A stretch of DNA of 6,915 nucleotides from Acidimicrobiales bacterium (GTDB lineage Bacteria > Actinomycetota > Acidimicrobiia > Acidimicrobiales > Palsa-688). This document shows, in pieces, positions 1 to 5,606 of the stretch (positions are counted from its first letter, which is position 1; the number at the start of each line of letters is the position of its first letter). The DNA lies in assembly GCA_019241495.1 (NCBI GenBank), contig JAFAWZ010000334.1, positions 1 through 6,915 on the forward strand, written 5' to 3'. The notes beneath the pieces were generated by a model, which made no database searches, was not told the DNA's origin, and worked only from the letters and a program-made list of their open reading frames with translations. The position numbers were made by a program, and so were the translations under genes.

Positions 1-722
1 AGGTACTGGACGTACTGGGCGATGGCGGACACCTGCTGGTCGGAGAGCTGACTGGAACCGAACACCGGCATGGGCCTCGGTCCTACGCGGGCCGCTTCGG
101 CGGCCTGGGTGACGCTGGCGTTGTGGAGGGAGGGGACCACGTTGCCCTTGGACAGCATCCCGCCCGATCCGGCCGCCTGGTGGCACTGGGCGCAGTTGAC
201 GGCGAACAGCTGCTGGCCCTGCGAGAGGGTCACGCAGTCCGGCGAGCTGGTCGGGGTGGTCTGATCGGCGCACAGCGGCATGACCGTCGGGATGGTCGGC
301 CCGCTCTGGTTGCTCCCGGTGATCCCGGGCAGAGCGTTCACGTACGCGACGAGCTGGCGGATCTGGGTGTCGTTGAAGAACGGGTGGTGGCGGATGGCTT
401 CGTCGTTGGGGGCGTTCAGTGGCATCCGGCCCGTGCTGAGGTAGAAGTCGGCGGCCGCCGCCCCGACGTTCACCAGCGCGGGTGCGCCGCTGACGACACC
501 ACCCTGGCCCTGGTAACCGTGGCAGCTCTGGCAATGCGTCTGGTAGAGGACCTGGCCGGCCGCGATGTCGGCCGGGTCGGTGCTGACCAGCGAGCCCTGG
601 CTGTGGGCCGTGCCCCCGGTCATGAACAGCACGGAGAAGACGATGGCGGCCACGCCGAAGAGGGCGGCCGGCCCCGCGACCAGGCGGCGGCGACGGGCGG
701 AATTGATCACAGGAGCTCTCAT
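1..722 (-). CDS. qcrC: Di-haem cytochrome c subunit of the bc1 (bcc) complex, 3' end beyond the window
   Basis: QcrC carries electrons from the cytochrome bc complex to the aa3 oxidase on the outer face of the membrane. I translated 240 residues from the ATG at 722-720. An Arg-rich start (R10-R13) is followed by one hydrophobic helix at about 14-36, a signal anchor. Two cytochrome c domains follow, with haem sites CQSCH (64-68) and CAQCH (177-181). Likely axial methionines are M100 in STGRMP and M218 in GPRPMPVF, both matching mycobacterial QcrC as I remember it. The gene runs off the left edge, so the expected C-terminal membrane anchor is not seen. The start overlaps the ctaE stop as ATGA and has no clear Shine-Dalgarno, which suggests translational coupling. 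A GTG four codons downstream is an alternative start. The ctaE-qcrC order is the actinobacterial one, so qcrA and qcrB would be expected next. Odd: Cys151 and Cys163 between the two domains. Confidence 0.93.
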   Translation of the reverse strand, partial: MRAPVINSARRRRLVAGPAALFGVAAIVFSVLFMTGGTAHSQGSLVSTDPADIAAGQVLYQTHCQSCHGYQGQGGVVSGAPALVNVGAAAADFYLSTGRMPLNAPNDEAIRHHPFFNDTQIRQLVAYVNALPGITGSNQSGPTIPTVMPLCADQTTPTSSPDCVTLSQGQQLFAVNCAQCHQAAGSGGMLSKGNVVPSLHNASVTQAAEAARVGPRPMPVFGSSQLSDQQVSAIAQYVQY

Positions 723-1330
723 TTGAGCACGAAGATGGCTACGAACAGGGCGATCCACACCACGTCGACGAAGTGCCAGTAGTAGGAGAGGAATTCGATG
801 GCGGGCATGGTGCGATGCCCGAAGCGGGGGGTTCTGAGCACTCGGGCGGACACGATGATCATCCCCACCAGGCCGCCGGCGACGTGGAGGAAGTGGAACC
901 CGGTGAGGGTGTAGAAGGCCGAGCCGTAGGCATCGGTGTCGATCCCGAAGGGGCGGCCGATGTAGTCGGACACCTGCATGCCTTCGAACAGGGCACCCAG
1001 GATGAAGGTGAGAGCGGTCCAACCGACGAAGCCCCACTTGGATCCTCGCACCGCCCGGTACACGCCGTACTGCATGGTGAACGACGACAACACCAACAAG
1101 ATGGTGGCCACCAGCACGGGGGGAACGTCGAGGACGTCGCCGCGTGGCGGCCAGGGATGGTCCTGGGCCCGGATGCTGAAGTAGGCGGCAAACAGCCCGG
1201 AGAAGAACATCAGCTCCGAAGCCAGCCAGACGATGACCCCTACCTGAAGGAGCTTCGGCCGGTAGAACGCCGGGTCAACGTGCCGTATCGCGGGGGCGGG
1301 GACGGTCCCCGAGGTGGATATTGCAGTCAC
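719..1330 (-). CDS. ctaE: Cytochrome c oxidase subunit III (aa3-type)
   Basis: This is a membrane subunit of the haem-copper terminal oxidase, 203 residues long. Five hydrophobic helices are visible at about 28-51, 71-91, 101-119, 138-161 and 181-201. This is the short five-helix form usual in actinobacteria rather than the seven-helix form. Family signatures are WLASELMFF (35-43, with Glu39), GFHFLHVAGG (144-153) and YYWHFVDVVWIALF (183-196). The start is GTG at 1330-1328. An in-frame TAG at 1345-1343 leaves no earlier start, and the next Met is inside the first helix. No Shine-Dalgarno lies before the GTG, but a weak AT-rich -10-like element sits 9 nt upstream, so the message may be leaderless. 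The stop overlaps the qcrC start. Together these two genes supply parts of the bcc-aa3 respiratory supercomplex. Confidence 0.96.
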   Translation of the reverse strand: MTAISTSGTVPAPAIRHVDPAFYRPKLLQVGVIVWLASELMFFSGLFAAYFSIRAQDHPWPPRGDVLDVPPVLVATILLVLSSFTMQYGVYRAVRGSKWGFVGWTALTFILGALFEGMQVSDYIGRPFGIDTDAYGSAFYTLTGFHFLHVAGGLVGMIIVSARVLRTPRFGHRTMPAIEFLSYYWHFVDVVWIALFVAIFVLK

Positions 1331-1339
1331 TGGCCCATA

Positions 1340-1345
1340 TTTCTA
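1340..1345 (-). promoter_or_regulatory. Possible -10 element for ctaE-qcrC
   Basis: Reading the minus strand, TAGAAA lies 9 nt before the GTG start of ctaE. At this spacing transcription would begin at or within a few bases of the GTG, giving a leaderless mRNA, which is common in actinobacteria and would explain the missing Shine-Dalgarno. The match to the TANNNT consensus is imperfect and no convincing -35 is seen, so this is a weak call. Confidence 0.25.
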
Positions 1346-1382
1346 GACGACTGGTCGCCGGAACCCCAAACCAGGACGGCGC

Positions 1383-1388
1383 TATCCT
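1383..1388 (+). promoter_or_regulatory. Possible -10 element (TATCCT) for the CtaG-like gene
   Basis: TATCCT fits the actinobacterial -10 pattern TANNNT. Eight bases separate it from the ATG at 1397, the spacing expected if transcription starts at the initiation codon itself (leaderless). No Shine-Dalgarno precedes that ATG, which agrees with this reading. A -35 box is not obvious. It faces away from the possible ctaE -10, so the 66-bp gap may hold a back-to-back promoter pair. Confidence 0.4.
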
Positions 1389-1396
1389 GGGCGCCG

Positions 1397-2137
1397 ATGC
1401 TGCCGATCGTGCCCGTCGTGGTGATGGCGGCAACGGCCGCTTGGTACGTGAGGTCGCTGAAGGCCGAACGGGCCGCCTGGGGCCCGTTCCGCAGCCTGGC
1501 GATCGGCATGGTCTTGGCCGCTCTGTTGGCCGGTGCCTTGGACGCGGCGTCGAGCTCGCGCACCAATTTCACCGCCTACGCGCTGCAGCAGATCCTCGTC
1601 GGCCTGGCCGCTCCCCTCTTCCTCCTCCTGGCCGGGTTCCGCCTCCCGCGCCCCGCGACGGTGAACCCCGCGGTGGCTGGGATCCTCCATGCCGCTTCGC
1701 TGTTCGGGTTGTACTTCACCGGTTTCTACGGCACCTCGGTGCGCGACCCGGCGGTGCTGCAGGCCGTGTACCTGATGTGGCTCGGGACCGGGTTGCTCTT
1801 CTGGCTGCCCGTCATCACCACCCGCCTGGGGTTCTGGCCCCGCATCTTGTACCTGCTCCTGGCCTTCCCGCTGTGGGCCGTCTTCGGCATGGCCCTGGAG
1901 AGCGAGACGACCACCATCGCGGCGGGCGTGACACTCAGTGACCTGCACCTCGGTGCGGCCATCCTCTGGGTGGCCGGCGAGGCGCTCGCCCTGCTCGGCG
2001 CGCTGGCGGTGTTCGTCCTGTGGCTCGACGACGACGAGCGCCGGGTCCGCCGCCACGACCAGGCCAGCGAAGAGGCAGCGGCCCGCCAGCTGGCCCTGTG
2101 GAGAGCGGCCCGCGACGCCGCGGCGCGCGCTTCTTGA
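1397..2137 (+). CDS. CtaG-family membrane protein (cytochrome c oxidase assembly-like), divergent
   Basis: A 246-residue membrane protein with about seven hydrophobic helices (about 2-18, 31-50, 59-81, 92-112, 119-140, 146-167, 184-211) and a charged C-terminal tail from about 212, rich in Arg, Asp and Glu. Two stretches resemble the CtaG/caa3 assembly family (PF09678) from memory: GTGLLFWLPV (130-139), and the last helix with D182, LGAAILWVAGE (185-195) and a DDDERR tail. CtaG proteins are thought to help copper insertion into the oxidase, and the divergent ctaE-qcrC neighbours support a link to the oxidase. However, the intramembrane histidines I expect in this family seem replaced (Y61, Q65, L121, M127); only H98 and H184 remain in the membrane part. 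ATG 1397 is chosen because it begins the first helix and sits 8 nt after a good -10. The frame stays open upstream to 773, but that part is antisense to ctaE. Family assignment is likely; function is inferred. Confidence 0.75.
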   Translation: MLPIVPVVVMAATAAWYVRSLKAERAAWGPFRSLAIGMVLAALLAGALDAASSSRTNFTAYALQQILVGLAAPLFLLLAGFRLPRPATVNPAVAGILHAASLFGLYFTGFYGTSVRDPAVLQAVYLMWLGTGLLFWLPVITTRLGFWPRILYLLLAFPLWAVFGMALESETTTIAAGVTLSDLHLGAAILWVAGEALALLGALAVFVLWLDDDERRVRRHDQASEEAAARQLALWRAARDAAARAS

Positions 2138-3348
2138 CCGACCTCGTCACCCTCGACGATCTGCTCGCCGCTCGGGCCCGCCTCAGGGGGGTGCTGAGCC
2201 CTACCCCCGCGGATCGCTCCGAGTCGCTGTCGCGCCTGGCCGGCCGCCCGGTCCTGCTCAAGCCCGAGTACCGCCAGCGGACTGGGTCGTTCAAGATCCG
2301 GGGGGCGTACAACCACATCTCCCAGCTCCCGCCGGGCCAGGCCGTGGTCGCCGGCTCGGCCGGCAACCACGCCCAGGGAGTTGCCCTGGCCGCCGCTCTC
2401 ACCGGGCGGGAGGCGACGATATTCATGCCCGAAGCGGCCGCCCTGCCCAAGGTCGAGGCGACCCGCGGCTATGGCGCCACCGTCAGGCTGGAGGGTCAGG
2501 TCGTCGACGAGTGCATCTTGAGAGCCCGGCAACTGGCGGCCGAGACCGGAGCGGCGTACGTCCCTCCCTTCGACGACCGTGAGGTCATCGCCGGTCAGGG
2601 CACGATCGGCCTGGAGCTGCTCGAGGAAGTGCCCGAGGTGGAGGCCATCGTGGTGCCGGTCGGCGGCGGGGGCCTGGTGTCGGGCGTCGCCGCGGCGGTG
2701 GCCCTGTCACCCGTGTCGGGCTCCCGTCCCCGAGTGGTGGGGGTGGAGGCGGCGGGTGCGCCAACCGTGACAGCTGCCCTCGCGGCGGGCCGTCCGGTGG
2801 CCCTCGAGCGGATCTCCACCATGGCCGATGGGATCGCGGTGGGCTCTTGTAGCGAGATCACCCTCGCCCACATCCGGGCCTTCGTCGACGAGGTGGTCAC
2901 CGTGGACGAGGAGGAGATCAGCCGGGCCGTGCTCCTCTCAGTGGAGCGGGCCAAAGCCGTCGTCGAGCCAGCCGGGGCAGCCGGACTGGCGGCCATCGCG
3001 GCCGAGCGGATCGGGGGTAGCGGGCCGGTGGTGGCGGTGCTGTCCGGCGGGAACGTGGATCCGTTGCTGCTCACCAAGCTCGTGCAGCACGGCTTGTCGG
3101 CGGCCGGGCGCTACCTGGCCATGCGGATAGTGGTGACCGACCGGGTGGGGGTCCTGGCTTCGCTCGCCGGCGACCTGGCCCGCCTACGCCTGAACGTGCT
3201 CGATGTCGAGCACCACCGCAGCGGTCTCCGCCTCGGGGTCAACGAGGTCGAGATCCTCGTGACGGTGGAGACCCGCGACCGGGCCCACCACCACCAGATC
3301 ATCGAGGATCTGAAGGCCCATGGCTACCACATCGAACCGGCGAGTTAG
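2134..3348 (+). CDS. ilvA: Threonine ammonia-lyase (threonine/serine dehydratase) with C-terminal ACT domain
   Basis: A cytoplasmic PLP enzyme that deaminates threonine to 2-oxobutanoate, the first step to isoleucine, and often serine to pyruvate. From TTG 2134 it has 404 residues. Visible signatures are RTGSFKIRGA with the PLP-binding Lys54, SAGNHAQG (75-82), the phosphate-binding GGGGL (177-181) and VLSGGN (302-307). An ACT domain occupies about 327-404, beginning YLAMRIVVTDRVGVLASLAG, and is probably the site of amino-acid feedback. One short ACT domain at this length matches the TIGR01127-type enzymes rather than E. coli IlvA with its longer regulatory region, so the role could be biosynthetic or catabolic (tdcB-like). 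TTG 2134 overlaps the upstream stop as TTGA, suggesting coupling, and no Shine-Dalgarno is seen. An in-frame GTG at 2098 would add 12 Arg/Gly-rich residues and is less likely. Enzyme family is firm; physiological role and exact start are not. Confidence 0.9.
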   Translation: MTDLVTLDDLLAARARLRGVLSPTPADRSESLSRLAGRPVLLKPEYRQRTGSFKIRGAYNHISQLPPGQAVVAGSAGNHAQGVALAAALTGREATIFMPEAAALPKVEATRGYGATVRLEGQVVDECILRARQLAAETGAAYVPPFDDREVIAGQGTIGLELLEEVPEVEAIVVPVGGGGLVSGVAAAVALSPVSGSRPRVVGVEAAGAPTVTAALAAGRPVALERISTMADGIAVGSCSEITLAHIRAFVDEVVTVDEEEISRAVLLSVERAKAVVEPAGAAGLAAIAAERIGGSGPVVAVLSGGNVDPLLLTKLVQHGLSAAGRYLAMRIVVTDRVGVLASLAGDLARLRLNVLDVEHHRSGLRLGVNEVEILVTVETRDRAHHHQIIEDLKAHGYHIEPAS

Positions 3349-3380
3349 ACGCCACGGCCGGCGGCGAAGCCGTCAGATAC

Positions 3381-3403
3381 CGCCGGCGGCGAGGGCGCCG
3401 GTG
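3381..3403. terminator. GC-rich hairpin between convergent genes, possible bidirectional terminator
   Basis: The 56-bp gap between the ends of the threonine ammonia-lyase gene and truA contains an 8-bp stem (3381-3388 with 3396-3403, one G-U pair on the plus strand) closed by a 7-base loop. The position between two convergent genes fits a shared terminator. There is no T-run on either side, as is common for high-GC actinobacterial terminators, so function is inferred from place and structure. An 11-bp direct repeat (3357-3367 and 3382-3392) in the same gap partly overlaps the stem and could form a competing fold. Confidence 0.4.
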
Positions 3404-3404
3404 C

Positions 3405-4160
3405 TCAGTACCTGACTTCCCATAGACACAGCCCATGGGCGGGAGCCAGAGGGCCGGCCTGTTGACGCGACCTCGAGGCCACGACGGTCGTCATTTGTCC
3501 GGCTTTGCGCTTGCCCAGACCCACGTCGACGAGCATCCCGACGACGGACCGCACCATCTGATGGCAGAACGCCGACGCTTCGATCTCGAAGCGGAGCATC
3601 CCCTCTCCCAGGTCGGTCCAGCGGGCGTCGCGCACGTTGCGGACAAGCGAGGCGCCCGGGACGGGGGGGCGGCGGCAGAACGCCGAGAAGTCGTGCTCGC
3701 CGTGCAGGGCATCGCAGGCCAGGCGCATGGCGTTCAGGTCGAGGGGGGCGGCCACGTGCCAAGCGGTGCGGGAGCTGAAGGGGTCGGCCACCGGGTCGTT
3801 GCGGATGGTGTACCGGTACACGCGGCCCATCGCCGAGCGGCGGGCGTCGAAGCAGGGGTCGGCCAGCTCAGCGGAGCGAACGACGACGGCTGGCCGGAGG
3901 GCCCGGTTGACCGACCGCTGCAGCCCGGTCACGTCGACGCCGGCGCGCGAGTCGAAGCTCACGACTTGGCCCCACGCATGCACCCCGGAGTCCGTGCGCC
4001 CGGCGCAGGTCAGCTCGACGGTGTGGCGCAGGTAACGTTCGAGGGCGCCGGCGAGAAGGCCGCCAACGGTGGCCACGCCGGGCTGGATGGCGAAGCCGTG
4101 ATAGCCGGTACCGTCGTATGCGAGCAGGAGCTTGACCCGGCACGTCGGCCCGGCGGTCAC
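3405..4160 (-). CDS. truA: tRNA pseudouridine(38-40) synthase TruA
   Basis: TruA converts uridines 38, 39 and 40 in the tRNA anticodon stem to pseudouridine. The 251-residue protein has the usual family length. The catalytic Asp is D57 in AGRTDSGVHA (53-62). Other family marks are YDGTGYHGFAIQP (15-27), the active-site Tyr115 in RVYRYTI, HDFSAFC (156-162), FCHQMVRSVVG (198-208) and the C-terminal LAPAHGLCLWEV (238-249). The start is GTG 4160, the only ATG, GTG or TTG in frame after the rplQ stop, with a GAGG about 11 nt upstream as a distant ribosome site. truA is last in the alpha operon, 69 nt after rplQ and in the same reading frame, separated by one in-frame TAG. It ends facing the convergent threonine ammonia-lyase gene, so rplM-rpsI, which often follow truA in other bacteria, are not next here. 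Confidence 0.96.
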   Translation of the reverse strand: MTAGPTCRVKLLLAYDGTGYHGFAIQPGVATVGGLLAGALERYLRHTVELTCAGRTDSGVHAWGQVVSFDSRAGVDVTGLQRSVNRALRPAVVVRSAELADPCFDARRSAMGRVYRYTIRNDPVADPFSSRTAWHVAAPLDLNAMRLACDALHGEHDFSAFCRRPPVPGASLVRNVRDARWTDLGEGMLRFEIEASAFCHQMVRSVVGMLVDVGLGKRKAGQMTTVVASRSRQQAGPLAPAHGLCLWEVRY

Positions 4161-4229
4161 TGCCGCTGGCGCCTCGTCGCCGGCCTGGGCAGAGAAGAGG
4201 GTCAGAGCCGGCCTCGCTCGCCGGGGCGG

Positions 4230-4610
4230 CTAGACGAACTCGAGGCGGGCCATAGGGGCGTTGTCCCCGTGGCGCGGGCCCAGCTTCAAGATGCGGGTGT
4301 AGCCGCCGGCCCGGTCGGTATAGCGGGGGCCGATCTCCTCGAAGAGCTTGTGGGCCATGTCCTTGTCCCGGATGAGGGCGACGACCTGGCGCTGCAGGTG
4401 CACGGCCTGCTCCTCGTCGGCCTGCGCCTTCTTGGCCTTGGTCACGCACTTCTCGACGATGGGGCGCAGGTACTTGGCCTTGGCCTCGGTGGTGACGATG
4501 GCCTCCGCCGCGATCAGCGAAGCGACCAGGTTACCGACCATGGCCTTTTGGTGCTCGGCGTCCCCGCCGAAGCGGGGCCCTTTCTTGGGACGGCCCGGGA
4601 GGGTGCTCAC
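4230..4610 (-). CDS. rplQ: 50S ribosomal protein L17
   Basis: A large-subunit ribosomal protein of 126 residues. The N-terminal signature PGRPKKGPRFGGDAEHQKAMVGNL (approximately 5-28) and the TTEAKAKYLRP segment (40-50) are typical of L17, and it ends in the usual LGPRHGDNAPMARLEFV-type tail. The length is close to the core bacterial form; the long acidic or Ala-rich tail I recall in mycobacterial L17 is absent. The start is GTG 4610, chosen for the strong Shine-Dalgarno AGGAG five bases upstream and the correct N-terminus. The gene follows rpoA by 8 nt, in the standard order of the alpha operon. Confidence 0.97.
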   Translation of the reverse strand: MSTLPGRPKKGPRFGGDAEHQKAMVGNLVASLIAAEAIVTTEAKAKYLRPIVEKCVTKAKKAQADEEQAVHLQRQVVALIRDKDMAHKLFEEIGPRYTDRAGGYTRILKLGPRHGDNAPMARLEFV

Positions 4611-4612
4611 CG

Positions 4613-4620
4613 TCTCTCCT
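4613..4620 (-). promoter_or_regulatory. Ribosome binding site of rplQ, overlapping the rpoA stop
   Basis: On the minus strand AGGAGAGA lies just before the rplQ GTG, with five bases between AGGAG and the start. Its first two bases are the last two of the rpoA TAG stop, so ribosomes ending rpoA sit on the rplQ site. This fixes the GTG start and predicts coupled synthesis of alpha and L17. Confidence 0.75.
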
Positions 4621-5560
4621 AGCCTTCCTTCGAGCGCAGGGACAAGCCCCGCTCGTCGAGCTTCTGCAACACCTCGTCGAGGGACTTCTGCCCGAAGTTG
4701 GTGATGGCGAGGAGGTCGTCCTCGCTCTTTTGCACCAACTCGCCCACGGTGTTCACCTGGGCTCGCTTCAGGCAGTTGCGGGGCCGTTCCGACAGGTCGA
4801 GGTCCTCGATGGGCAGGTCCAGGTCGGGAGAGCCGCTGGTGGCGGCGCCGACGTCGCCGAGCTCGAGGCCCTGCGGGCTGTCGCTCATCTCGGCTACCAG
4901 GCCGACGAGGGAGCGGAGCGTGTCGCCGGCGGAGGCGAGGGCCTCGCTTGGCGATATGGACCCGTCGGTGGTGATGTCGAGGACCAGGCGGTCGTAGTTG
5001 GTGGACTGCTCGACCCGGGTCGGCTCGACGCTGAAGGCGGCCACCCGGATCGGGGAGAAGATCGAGTCGACGGGGATCACCCCAATGGTGGACGAGCGCT
5101 TGTTGCGGTCGGCACTGGCATAGCCCCGGCCCCGCTCGACGGTCAGGTCGCAGGCCAGGCGGCCCTTGGAACTGACAGTGGCAATGACGAGATCGGGGTT
5201 CAGGACATCCACGTCGCTGGTGGTGACGATGTCACCCGCGGTGACAGTGGCCGGACCCCTTGCGTCGAGACGCAAGGTCACCGGCTCGTCGGTGTACACG
5301 GACAACACGATGTCCTTCAGGTTCAAGATGATGTCGGTGACATCCTCTTTCACCCCCGGCAGGGTCGTGAACTCGTGGAGGGCCTCGTCGAAGCGGACCT
5401 GGGTGACGGCGGCGCCGGGGATCGACGACAGGAGCGTGCGGCGCAGAGCCACGCCGAGGGTGTGGCCGAAGCCGGGCTCCAGCGGGCCGACGGCGAAACG
5501 TTGGCGGTTGGCGCTCTCCTCGCCGAGAGGCTCGACGGTCGGGCGTTGAATGATCAGCAT
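4619..5560 (-). CDS. rpoA: DNA-directed RNA polymerase subunit alpha
   Basis: Alpha dimerises to begin RNA polymerase assembly and contacts UP elements and activators. The 313-residue protein shows the N-terminal assembly domain (about 1-226) with GFGHTLGVALRRTLLSS (30-46) and GVKEDVTDIILNLK (69-82), a linker at about 227-250, and the helix-hairpin-helix C-terminal domain (about 251-310). Residues matching the E. coli DNA-contact set are present: R259 (R265), N262 (N268), C263, K265 (K271), G290 (G296), K292 (K298) and S293 (S299). The start is ATG 5560, with AGGA six bases upstream. It follows rpsD by 39 nt and precedes rplQ by 8 nt. A cluster of complementary arms lies in codons about 93-113, and a short tandem duplication sits in its 5' leader. 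Confidence 0.98.
   Translation of the reverse strand: MLIIQRPTVEPLGEESANRQRFAVGPLEPGFGHTLGVALRRTLLSSIPGAAVTQVRFDEALHEFTTLPGVKEDVTDIILNLKDIVLSVYTDEPVTLRLDARGPATVTAGDIVTTSDVDVLNPDLVIATVSSKGRLACDLTVERGRGYASADRNKRSSTIGVIPVDSIFSPIRVAAFSVEPTRVEQSTNYDRLVLDITTDGSISPSEALASAGDTLRSLVGLVAEMSDSPQGLELGDVGAATSGSPDLDLPIEDLDLSERPRNCLKRAQVNTVGELVQKSEDDLLAITNFGQKSLDEVLQKLDERGLSLRSKEG
5222..5282. repeat. Cluster of alternating complementary arms inside rpoA
   Basis: On the plus strand GGTGAC occurs at 5222-5227 and 5240-5245, and its complement GTCACC at 5231-5236 and 5277-5282, so several six-base stems with loops as short as 3 bases can form in mutually exclusive ways. Between the last two arms lies an 8-bp perfect stem with a 4-base loop (5258-5277, arms CCTTGCGT and ACGCAAGG). 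The region encodes about residues 93-113 of alpha, where repeated Val-Thr codons explain part of the pattern. No function is known; it may simply be a structured coding stretch. Confidence 0.5.
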
Positions 5561-5576
5561 GGTCTGTCCTAAGTGG

Positions 5577-5606
5577 GGAGTTGCTACTTCTTGGAGTTGC
5601 TACTTC
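5577..5606. repeat. 14-bp tandem repeat spanning the rpsD stop codon
   Basis: GGAGTTGCTACTTC (plus strand) occurs at 5577-5590 and again at 5593-5606, two bases apart, so the repeat period is 16 bp. The copy at 5593-5606 contains the last codons and the TAG stop of rpsD; the other lies in the rpsD-rpoA spacer. On the mRNA this places a second copy of the rpsD ending, including another TAG, ahead of the rpoA ribosome site. It looks like a local slippage duplication. Confidence 0.9.

Noticed and set aside
123..782. Plus-strand frame of 219 codons opposite qcrC
   Set aside because: The minus strand encodes QcrC with two CxxCH haem sites. The plus frame shows no motif and runs through the ctaE-qcrC junction.
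773..1396. Upstream open extension of the CtaG-like frame
   Set aside because: It lies antisense to ctaE, is rich in Gly, His and Asp with no family resemblance, and is open only because of high third-position GC opposite a real gene.
2116..2125. 10-bp GC palindrome before the TTG start of the threonine ammonia-lyase gene
   Set aside because: It lies in Arg/Ala codons at the end of the upstream gene. Such palindromes are expected at this GC content and there is no loop for a hairpin.
1726..2532. Minus-strand frame opposite the CtaG-like and threonine ammonia-lyase genes
   Set aside because: It crosses the junction of two plus-strand genes and has Ser/Arg/Pro-rich shadow composition.
3435..4622. 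Long plus-strand frame of 395 codons opposite truA and rplQ
   Set aside because: Both minus-strand genes are unmistakable by motif. The plus frame has low-complexity Gly/Ala/Val/Arg composition and no recognisable domain.
4730..5572. Plus-strand frame of 280 codons opposite rpoA
   Set aside because: It is a shadow of the conserved rpoA coding sequence, with no ribosome site and no recognisable motif.
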